NCBI GenBank assembly: GCA_020696885.1
Contig: JAJFMS010000053.1
Span: 1-11,149 of the forward strand
Reading direction: 5' to 3'
From: Armatimonadota bacterium
GTDB taxonomy: Bacteria; Armatimonadota; SYMT01
Length of the DNA stretch: 11,149 nt
Part shown: in pieces, positions 1-5,314 of the stretch
How positions within the stretch are numbered: the stretch's first letter is position 1
How the letters are laid out: every line of letters starts with the position of its first letter
Program-made: the position numbers and the translations under genes
The notes under the pieces: model-generated
What the model saw: the letters and a program-made list of their open reading frames with translations, nothing else
Told to the model about the DNA's origin: nothing
The model's database searches: none

Positions 1-314
1 GTTTCGCCGTTCTCGAAGTGCACCACCATGCTGTTGATGCGCGCCGGGCTGTCCGTCACGCGGACCATGATCGCCCGGAACCGCCCGCGGGTGTTGACCT
101 CGATCGTGTCCCGATCGCGGCGGCCATCCACCGTCTTGGAGCCCAACCGCACCATCCCGCGGCTCGTATTGCGGCCGCGATCACGGTCGCGGTCGCGATC
201 ACGGTCGCGGCGATCATCGAACGGGCCGGCGGTGGCGATCGACGGCACAGCGAGGGCCGTCAGGATCCCCGCGAGGATCAGGCTGCGTCGCGTTTTATAT
301 GACGTGATATTCAT
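1..314 (-). CDS. Secreted small protein with Asp-Arg repeat, DUF2541-like (partial, C-terminus outside window)
   Basis: The reading frame starts at the ATG complementary to 312-314 and runs off the left edge, giving 104 codons. Residues 1-25 look like a Sec signal peptide: a basic start (YKTRRS), then a hydrophobic stretch (LILAGILTALAVPSIATA) with a likely cleavage after ATA. A strongly charged linker of alternating Asp and Arg follows (about residues 28-42), encoded by an 18-base DNA repeat. The rest contains LGSKTVDGRRDRDTIEV and GRFRAIMVRV, a pattern I associate with DUF2541-like small beta-sandwich proteins of the cell envelope. An in-frame ATG at 318-320 is an alternative start, but the AAGGAG at 324-329 is only 3 bases from it and 9 bases from the chosen ATG. 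The function is unknown. The frame is convincing; the family name is a moderate guess. Confidence 0.72.
   Translation of the reverse strand, partial: MNITSYKTRRSLILAGILTALAVPSIATAGPFDDRRDRDRDRDRDRGRNTSRGMVRLGSKTVDGRRDRDTIEVNTRGRFRAIMVRVTDSPARINSMVVHFENGE
176..210. repeat. 18-base-period tandem repeat inside the Asp-Arg linker
   Basis: The unit CGCGATCACGGTCGCGG occurs at 176-192 and again at 194-210, a period of 18 bases and therefore six codons. On the minus strand it encodes alternating Asp and Arg. Because the period is a multiple of three, copy-number change would keep the frame and only alter linker length. Confidence 0.8.
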
Positions 315-323
315 CACCATTCA

Positions 324-329
324 CTCCTT
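324..329 (-). promoter_or_regulatory. Shine-Dalgarno site deciding the start of the secreted protein
   Basis: AAGGAG on the minus strand lies 9 bases before the ATG at 312-314 and only 3 bases before the in-frame ATG at 318-320. The spacing favours the downstream start. Confidence 0.6.
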
Positions 330-494
330 GTAGATCGTTGCTGGAGAGCGTCTCGACCCGGTCACCTGGACCGGTGCAACCTCTCTCCGTTCACTGTCAA
401 CGACCCGTAGCGCGGAGCACAGGTTCCATCTGGAAGTTGGAGGCACGGCCGGCGGATCGTCTGACCTACGGTTTTCCCCAACTTCCGACTCCAT

Positions 495-1424
495 TCAACC
501 AACCGCTTTCAGGAGACTGTCGATCTCCGCAAGCTCCGCTTCCGACAGCACCCAGCCGGCGGCCGCGACGTTGGCCCGGACCTGTTCCACGGACGTTGCC
601 CCGGCGATGACGGAAGCCACGGCCGGACGCGTGAGCAGCCACGAGAAGGCGAGCTCCAGGATCGTGTGCCCGCGCGACTCCGCGAACCGGATCAACGCAT
701 CGGTGGCGGCCAGGTTCTTCTCGTTCAGGAACCGATCGCCGGCGTTCGGATCGGTCAGGCGGGTCCCCTCCGGCAGCGGCTGACCAGGCCGATACTTCCC
801 GGTGAGGAGCCCGCTGGCGAGCGGGAAGTAGGGCAGAAACGCGAGGTCGGCGCGCTCGCACTCCGCCAGCACACCGTCCTGCTCGGGCGCGCGCTGGAGC
901 AGGCTGTACTCGTTCTGCACGCTCACAAAGCCCACGCCGCCGGCCGGAATGGCGGCTTCGGCTTCCCGGAGCTGCTCCACGGAGAAGTTGGAGCAGCCGA
1001 TCTCCCGGACTTTCCCTGCCTGCACCAGTTCGTTGAGGGCGCCGAGGGTATCCGTGATCGGGACGTCCGGGTCCGGACGGTGGAGCTGGTAGAGCTCGAT
1101 CCGGTCCGTGGCCAGCCGCCGCAGGCTGTCTTCTACGGCTTGACGGAGGTACTCGGGCCGCGCTCCCTTCCGCTGCGGGTCCACCTCCATCCCGAACTTC
1201 GTGGCAACCACCACGCGGTCCCGGCAGTCCCGGAGGGCCAGCCCCAGGAACTCTTCGCTCTTCGTGCCGCCGTAGATGTCGGCCGTATCCAGGAAGTTGA
1301 TGCCCGCGTCCAGCGAGGCGTGGACCACCCGCGCCGTCGCTTCGGCATCCAGCCGGCGCCCGAAGTTGTTGCAGCCGAGCCCCACCACGGAGACTTCCAG
1401 CGAGCCGATCTTTCGTAGCTTCAT
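495..1424 (-). CDS. Aldo/keto reductase family oxidoreductase
   Basis: A 309-residue cytosolic NAD(P)H-dependent reductase, expected to interconvert carbonyls and alcohols; the substrate cannot be told from sequence. The TIM-barrel signature DAGINFLDTADIYGG holds catalytic Asp46 and Tyr51. Lys76 lies in VVVATKFG and His115 in LYQLHRPD, so the full Asp-Tyr-Lys-His tetrad is present. Cofactor-side motifs are visible: GKVREIGCSNFS in the middle and VASVIAGATSVEQVRANV near the C-terminus. The length is normal for the family. I chose the ATG at 1422-1424 because GAGGAG lies 10 bases upstream and the protein then begins MKLRKIG, as family members do. An ATG 33 bases further upstream (1455-1457) lacks a ribosome site. 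The gene is divergent from the gene at 1621, with a 196-base gap, and 180 bases separate its end from the next minus-strand gene. Confidence 0.93.
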   Translation of the reverse strand: MKLRKIGSLEVSVVGLGCNNFGRRLDAEATARVVHASLDAGINFLDTADIYGGTKSEEFLGLALRDCRDRVVVATKFGMEVDPQRKGARPEYLRQAVEDSLRRLATDRIELYQLHRPDPDVPITDTLGALNELVQAGKVREIGCSNFSVEQLREAEAAIPAGGVGFVSVQNEYSLLQRAPEQDGVLAECERADLAFLPYFPLASGLLTGKYRPGQPLPEGTRLTDPNAGDRFLNEKNLAATDALIRFAESRGHTILELAFSWLLTRPAVASVIAGATSVEQVRANVAAAGWVLSEAELAEIDSLLKAVG

Positions 1425-1434
1425 CCGTTGCGTT

Positions 1435-1440
1435 CTCCTC
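1435..1440 (-). promoter_or_regulatory. Shine-Dalgarno site of the aldo/keto reductase
   Basis: GAGGAG on the minus strand, 10 bases before the ATG at 1422-1424. It supports the 309-residue form over the 320-residue form. Confidence 0.6.
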
Positions 1441-1606
1441 GTTGTACCGTCCGTCATCAGGATACTCCGCGCAGCCGGCCCGCCGCCACAGAGCCCCGCG
1501 GCGGCAATGCCTCCCGTCGAGGTGTTTGCCTGTACTACAGCCTGCCTGGCCGTCGCATTTCATTCTCCGCGGCGCGGGGTAACTACGGCTGGAAGCACCG
1601 GAGAAC

Positions 1607-1611
1607 GGGAG
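1607..1611 (+). promoter_or_regulatory. Shine-Dalgarno site deciding the start at 1621
   Basis: GGGAG directly abuts an in-frame ATG at 1612, which is too close for initiation. It sits 9 bases before the ATG at 1621, the preferred start. Confidence 0.6.
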
Positions 1612-1620
1612 ATGACGATT

Positions 1621-2538
1621 ATGAAACGGAACATGAGGCGACTCGGTGGGCTTGTCGGATTTGGGCTTCTGGCCTGCGCAGCGGCTGCTACGGCGCAGCC
1701 AGCACGTGCGCCGGCCGCGCCGCCTACAAATGTGGCGCTCATCGGAGTGACAGAAGTGGGAGGGAAGTCCCAGGCCTGGCTGGTCGACCTCGGCACCCGC
1801 CGCCGCGAGACGGTGAGCCCGGGGCAAGAGGCGTTCGGTTACCGGGTCCGGAAGGTGGACCCGGAGCGAGTGACGCTCACGCGCGGTGGGCAACAGTGGG
1901 TGGTTCGGCTGGGCGAGAAGCAGGTCCCGGTGGCGTCCGCCCCGAGGCCCGTCGCGCTGCCGGACGTGCCGGTCGCCGAGCCGCGCGTGGCGCGTGAAGT
2001 GGACACCGGCGCACCGGAATATGTCTTCTCAGCAGAGCTCGAAGAGCTTCTAGCGGAGCCTCGCGCGCCAGTTACCACCGGCGGAACGACGGACGCCCGG
2101 CGAACAGCGGCCGGCGATCCATTGCCCTACCCGGGGCACGGCTATCAACCCGGCTACGACGTGCTGCCTGAGTTCGGCGCCGGGTACGGCTTGCCACCGG
2201 GCTACGGCTTTGACCCACGCTATCCGGCGGCGGTTGATCCCTACACGGGCTATCCTACCTATCCTGGGCTCTATCCGGGAATGGCCCCGGAGCTCTCCGG
2301 CTACCCCGACTACCTGGGTCAGCCCTATCCAGGTCAGCTCTATCCCACCTGGCCGCCACCCTACGGAATGAGCGGCGTGCCGATCACTACCGGTCCGGAC
2401 TTCCTGGGGAACGTTTCCGGCCCGCGTGCCCCGCGCTGGAACAGCCAGACCTCTCGCCGCCGCAGCACCTACTTCGGCGGCAGTACACCGTCCAACCCGC
2501 AGACCCAGCGCCGCCGCCAGACCTTCGAGCCGAGGTAG
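1621..2538 (+). CDS. Secreted protein with PilP/GspC-like beta domain and Tyr-Pro-Gly-rich tail
   Basis: A 305-residue protein beginning MKRNMRRLGG with a hydrophobic signal segment (LVGFGLLACAAAATA) and a likely cleavage before QPARA. After a short Ala/Pro linker, residues about 37-102 (NVALIGVTEVGGKSQAWLVD, then ETVSPGQEAFGYRVRKVDPE, then VTLTRGGQQWVVRLG) have the strand pattern of the small HR-type beta domain found in the GspC/PulC and PilP proteins of type II secretion and type IV pili. A Pro/Ala/Val linker and an acidic patch (FSAELEELLAEP) follow. From about residue 170 the chain is dominated by Tyr, Pro and Gly (GYQPGYD, GLPPGYGFDPRYP, TYPGLYPG), then a basic tail rich in Ser, Gln and Arg. 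No secretion or pilus gene lies nearby, so a direct role there is not shown. A longer frame begins upstream, but the hydrophobic leader and ribosome site favour 1621. Confidence 0.75.
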   Translation: MKRNMRRLGGLVGFGLLACAAAATAQPARAPAAPPTNVALIGVTEVGGKSQAWLVDLGTRRRETVSPGQEAFGYRVRKVDPERVTLTRGGQQWVVRLGEKQVPVASAPRPVALPDVPVAEPRVAREVDTGAPEYVFSAELEELLAEPRAPVTTGGTTDARRTAAGDPLPYPGHGYQPGYDVLPEFGAGYGLPPGYGFDPRYPAAVDPYTGYPTYPGLYPGMAPELSGYPDYLGQPYPGQLYPTWPPPYGMSGVPITTGPDFLGNVSGPRAPRWNSQTSRRRSTYFGGSTPSNPQTQRRRQTFEPR

Positions 2539-2754
2539 GGCTTTGGAAGTGCGAACTCCGAGGTACGAAGTGCGAGTAGGAGCCCGCGTCCCGGGAACGG
2601 CCGCGAGACGGCCACACCAGGGCGCGGCTCCGGCGCTACCCGCCACGCCGCCGGCTGGAACGTCAACGCTACTTCCGTAGCAAACAACCGTCCGCGTGCT
2701 CTAACACCCAACACCCGGGTGCCCCCTGGGCGATCCCAACACAACACCCCCCAT

Positions 2755-2796
2755 CATCCTTCCGCCTTCATCCTTCCGCCTTCATCCTTCATCCTT
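2755..2796. repeat. CATCCTTCCGCCTT tandem repeats
   Basis: CATCCTTCCGCCTT occurs twice head to tail (2755-2768 and 2769-2782), followed by two shortened CATCCTT units (2783-2796). It lies just upstream of the MFS gene. It is a strand-asymmetric pyrimidine tract, likely a slippage-prone low-complexity repeat of this genome. Confidence 0.75.
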
Positions 2797-2846
2797 CCCA
2801 TCCTCTCCCGGATGATAAAGTGAGACTCTGAAGCAGCGCGGTGCGA

Positions 2847-2852
2847 GAGGTG
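2847..2852 (+). promoter_or_regulatory. Shine-Dalgarno site of the MFS exporter (GTG start)
   Basis: GAGGTG lies 5 bases before the GTG at 2858 and supports that non-ATG start. Confidence 0.5.
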
Positions 2853-2857
2853 GGCGG

Positions 2858-4135
2858 GTGCAGGACTCCGACGAGCAAGCGGACGGCAATGGGGCCGCCG
2901 CGGGACCTTACGCAATCTTCCGGAACCGGGACCTGGTCCGCTACCTCCTGGCGCGCAACCTCGCCCGCATCGGCGCCCAGGTCACCGCGGTGGCCATTGG
3001 TTGGGAGCTTTACACCCGAACCCGGGACCCGATGGCCCTCGGCCTGGTGGGCCTGGTCCAGTTCGTGCCGGTACTCCTGCTGGCGATTCCCGCGGGCCAC
3101 GCGGCGGACCGGTTCGGGCGCAAGCAGATCGTGCTCGTCGCGCAGCTCATGCAAGCGGTCTGCGCGCTCAGCCTCGCCGCCGTCTCCGCGGCGCACGGGC
3201 ATGTGTCGCTGGTATACCTGTGCCTGCTGTTTGCCGGGTGCGCGCGGGGCTTCAGCGGTCCCGCCACGGCCGCGATGGTGCGGCAGTTCGTGCCGCCGTC
3301 GGACTATGAGAGCGCAATCAAGTGGAGCACCAGCGCCTTCCAGATCGCGTCCATGCTGGGGCCTACGCTTAGCGGTTTGGTGATCGCGACAACGCACAGC
3401 GCCACGCCCGCTTACCTGCTCGATGCCGTGCTCAGCACCGCTTCGTTCCTGCTCATCGCCGGCGCCATCCCGCACTACGAGCAGGGGCGCAGCATGATGC
3501 CGGTATCGCTGGAGAGCCTGACCGCCGGGCTCCGCTTTGTCTGGCGCACCCGGATCATCCTCGCCACGATCACGCTCGATCTTTTCGCCGTGCTCTTCGG
3601 CGGCGCGGTGGCGCTGTTGCCGGTCTACGCCACGGACATCCTGCGCGTGGGACCGGCGGGACTGGGCTGGCTGGAAGCGGCGCCCGCCGCGGGCGCGGTC
3701 TGCATGGCGCTGCTGCTGGCGCACCGCCCACCGATGAAGCGCCCCGGGATCGCCATGCTCTGGGCCGTCGCCGGCTTCGGCGCCGCGACCATCGTCTTCG
3801 GGCTCTCCCGCTCGTTCTGGCTCTCGTTCGCGATGCTGTTCCTCACCGGCGCCCTGGACAACATCAGCGTGGTGGTGCGCAGCACCCTGGTGCAGACCCT
3901 CACCCCAGACGAGATGCTGGGCCGCGTCTCGGCCGTGAACCAGGTGTTCATCAGCAGTTCCAACCAGCTCGGAGCGTTCGAGTCCGGCACAGTAGCACGC
4001 CTGGTCGGCCCGGTCGCGGCCGTGGTGATCGGCGGCATCGGCACGATCCTGGTGGTCACCGCCGTGGCGACGTCCTGGCCGGAGGTGCGGGCGTTCGGAA
4101 CCCGGCCAAACCCGGATCCGGAGCCGGCGGGATGA
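2858..4135 (+). CDS. MFS transporter, EntS/MFS_3-type exporter
   Basis: A 425-residue inner-membrane protein of the major facilitator superfamily, most like the MFS_3 (EntS-like) group of proton-driven exporters. The substrate is unknown. The N-terminal region FRNRDLVRYLLARNLARIGA leads into the first membrane helix. The loop 2-3 signature GHAADRFGRKQ (residues about 80-90) is the classic MFS motif A. About twelve hydrophobic segments follow, with other family-typical pieces: FVPPSDYESAIKWSTSAFQI, LLPVYATDILRVGPAGLGWL, and LVQTLTPDEMLGRVSAVNQV near the C-terminus. The length is normal. The start is a GTG at 2858, supported by a purine-rich site (GAGAGG) just upstream. The gene lies 91 bases before the dioxygenase on the same strand, so the two may be co-transcribed, although their biochemical roles have no proven link. 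Confidence 0.9.
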   Translation: MQDSDEQADGNGAAAGPYAIFRNRDLVRYLLARNLARIGAQVTAVAIGWELYTRTRDPMALGLVGLVQFVPVLLLAIPAGHAADRFGRKQIVLVAQLMQAVCALSLAAVSAAHGHVSLVYLCLLFAGCARGFSGPATAAMVRQFVPPSDYESAIKWSTSAFQIASMLGPTLSGLVIATTHSATPAYLLDAVLSTASFLLIAGAIPHYEQGRSMMPVSLESLTAGLRFVWRTRIILATITLDLFAVLFGGAVALLPVYATDILRVGPAGLGWLEAAPAAGAVCMALLLAHRPPMKRPGIAMLWAVAGFGAATIVFGLSRSFWLSFAMLFLTGALDNISVVVRSTLVQTLTPDEMLGRVSAVNQVFISSSNQLGAFESGTVARLVGPVAAVVIGGIGTILVVTAVATSWPEVRAFGTRPNPDPEPAG

Positions 4136-4215
4136 ATCGCGCCGGGTGCGCAAGTGCCGTGAGTGGGTTACAATCGAGGGAATAGTCCTCACCTTCCCTG
4201 CCCGCCATCGGGTGC

Positions 4216-4220
4216 CGGAG
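4216..4220 (+). promoter_or_regulatory. Shine-Dalgarno site of the intradiol dioxygenase
   Basis: CGGAG lies 6 bases before the ATG at 4227. The upstream in-frame extension to 4146 has no such site and would bury the Tat motif. Confidence 0.55.
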
Positions 4221-4226
4221 ACTTCT

Positions 4227-4892
4227 ATGGATCGAGAACAGTACCGAACGGGCCGGCGCGCCTTTCTCGGCACCCTGGCTACCGGTGCCTCCTTCTTCAC
4301 CGTGCCCGGGCTCTTCGCGGAGGAGCTTACCCGGACTCCGGCGCAGACCGAGGGACCCTTCTACCCGGACCACCTCCCGCTCGACCAGGACAACGACCTG
4401 ATCATCCTGAGCAAATCGCTCACCCCGGCCATCGGCCAGGTCACCCAGCTCAGCGGCCGAGTCCTCGACTCCAACGGCTCCCCCATCAAGGGCGCTGTGG
4501 TGGAGATCTGGCAGGTGGACGGCAACGGCATCTACCTCCACTCCAAGTGCCCGGGCCGCGAGAAGATGGACAAGAACTTCCAGGGCTTCGGCCGGTTCGA
4601 GACCGCCTCCAGCGGCGAGTATCGGTTCCGCACCGTGAAGCCGGTGCCGTACCCCGGCCGGACTCCTCACATCCACTTCAAGGTGAAGAAGGGCGACAAA
4701 GAGCTCCTCACCAGCCAGTGCTACATCAAGGGCGAGCCGCTCAACGAGCGCGACGGCGTCTTCCGCGGCATCCGCGACCCGAAAGAGCGCGAAGCGATCC
4801 TGGTGGCGTTCAACCCGATTCCCGGCTCCAAGACCAACGAGCTCGCCGCCAAATTCGATATCATCCTGGGGGTTACTCCGGGGACTTCATAA
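4227..4892 (+). CDS. Tat-exported intradiol ring-cleavage dioxygenase (protocatechuate 3,4-dioxygenase beta-like)
   Basis: A 221-residue non-haem Fe(III) enzyme expected to open catechol-type rings between the two hydroxyls. The N-terminus holds a twin-arginine motif (GRRAFLG, Arg10-Arg11) and a hydrophobic stretch to about residue 31, so the enzyme is probably exported folded by the Tat pathway. The family signature TEGPFYPD is at 41-48. The predicted iron ligands are all present: Tyr103 (GNGIY), Tyr142 (KPVPYPG), and His148 and His150 (RTPHIHF), with Arg145 beside them. The loop between the second Tyr and the His pair is shorter than in PcaH, as is common in exported intradiol-dioxygenase-like proteins. 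Therefore protocatechuate as substrate is not assured, and no alpha subunit (PcaG) or other beta-ketoadipate gene lies nearby. The ATG at 4227 is preferred for its ribosome site and because it places the Tat motif correctly. Confidence 0.9.
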   Translation: MDREQYRTGRRAFLGTLATGASFFTVPGLFAEELTRTPAQTEGPFYPDHLPLDQDNDLIILSKSLTPAIGQVTQLSGRVLDSNGSPIKGAVVEIWQVDGNGIYLHSKCPGREKMDKNFQGFGRFETASSGEYRFRTVKPVPYPGRTPHIHFKVKKGDKELLTSQCYIKGEPLNERDGVFRGIRDPKEREAILVAFNPIPGSKTNELAAKFDIILGVTPGTS

Positions 4893-4930
4893 GGAAGCGA
4901 GGAAGTTAGGAAGTCAGGAAAGGGTCGGGA

Positions 4931-4959
4931 TTGATCAGGAAGCCGGGAGACCAGGAAGG
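4931..4959 (+). repeat. Inverted repeat, left core arm
   Basis: This 29-base arm (starts TTGATCAGGAAGCC) matches the reverse complement of 5142-5170 at 28 of 29 positions. Flanking AGGAAGTTAGGAAGT sequence at about 4900-4920 also has a counterpart on the far side, making an imperfect inverted repeat spanning about 4893-5216. Confidence 0.85.
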
Positions 4960-5141
4960 AACGGATAGGCTGCAAATCATTGGGCCTTCAGGTTGCCCCA
5001 TAGGCCCTGTCAGGGGCGTTTGGTCGGATAGGTAGGTCCTTCAGGCCCTGCAGGGGACGCGTCTCCCCCGTCCACTCGGCCGTGAACGGACCGGGCTACG
5101 CAAATGAACGCCCATCAGCGGGCCTCCCACGCTTCCCATTC

Positions 5142-5170
5142 CCTTCCTGGTCTCCTGGCTTCCTGATCAA
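5142..5170 (-). repeat. Inverted repeat, right core arm
   Basis: Reverse complement of 4931-4959 with one mismatch (A for G in AAGCCAGGAG). Outer AGGAAG-type sequence continues to about 5216 on the minus strand. Confidence 0.85.
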
Positions 5171-5227
5171 GTCTCAATTCATTGCTTCCTAACTTCCTAA
5201 CTTCCTGATTTCCTCATCGAGTCCTCA

Positions 5228-5255
5228 TCGGCAGGAATAACCGTCCCCCTGCCGA
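5228..5255. other. Stem-loop upstream of the cyclase-TIR gene
   Basis: TCGGCAGG at 5228-5235 pairs perfectly with CCTGCCGA at 5248-5255 around a 12-base loop. A T6 run follows only about 20 bases later, so it is not a standard intrinsic terminator. It could lie in the leader of the downstream operon. Confidence 0.4.
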
Positions 5256-5314
5256 ACCTGCGGATACCGGGTCCGTTTTTTGGCCCGTCTCCGGCCGCGT
5301 GCGCCAGGATACTC

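Larger units (their letters stand above)
2539..2857. other. Intergenic region with low-complexity repeats
   Basis: No convincing gene was found in these 319 bases. They hold a near-repeat GAAGTGCGAACTCC / GAAGTGCGAGTAGG at about 2546-2580, a GGCCG/CGGCC stem of five pairs with a five-base loop at 2599-2613 (no T-run, so a poor terminator), a C/A-rich stretch around 2690-2755, and the CATCCTT repeats entered separately. The ribosome site of the next gene lies at the right end. Confidence 0.5.
4893..5314. other. Intergenic region with large inverted repeat and palindromes
   Basis: These 422 bases lack a credible gene. Purine-rich AGGAAG repeats at 4893-4959 are mirrored on the other strand at 5142-5216. 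Between them are GGGCCT/AGGCCC arms at 4982-5007, two copies of CCTTCAGG (4985-4992 and 5038-5045), each followed by a CCCTG-CAGGG palindrome (5005-5016 and 5046-5056), and a GCCC-ATCAGC-GGGC hairpin near 5111-5124. The right end carries an eight-pair stem (5228-5255) and a T6 run near 5275-5280. The region probably holds the promoter of the downstream module, but I see no clear -35/-10 pair. Confidence 0.6.

Noticed and set aside
372..400. Minus-strand TTGACA at 395-400 as a promoter for the small secreted protein
   Set aside because: The -35 is perfect, but the expected -10 position reads GCACCG or CACCGG, so a sigma-70 promoter is not supported.
466..1893. A 475-codon minus-strand frame overlapping the aldo/keto reductase in another frame
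   Set aside because: The reductase frame has the full catalytic tetrad; this one has only Arg/Gly/Pro-rich sequence.
4169..4174. TACAAT as a -10 box for the dioxygenase gene
   Set aside because: No -35-like hexamer lies at a usable distance and there is no extended -10; a chance match is likely.
2789..4300. A 503-codon minus-strand frame opposite the MFS gene
   Set aside because: Its translation is His/Arg/Glu-rich low complexity, while the plus strand encodes a complete MFS protein.
5228..5281. Intrinsic terminator formed by the stem-loop and the T6 run
   Set aside because: The T-run is about 20 bases away from the stem rather than immediately after it.
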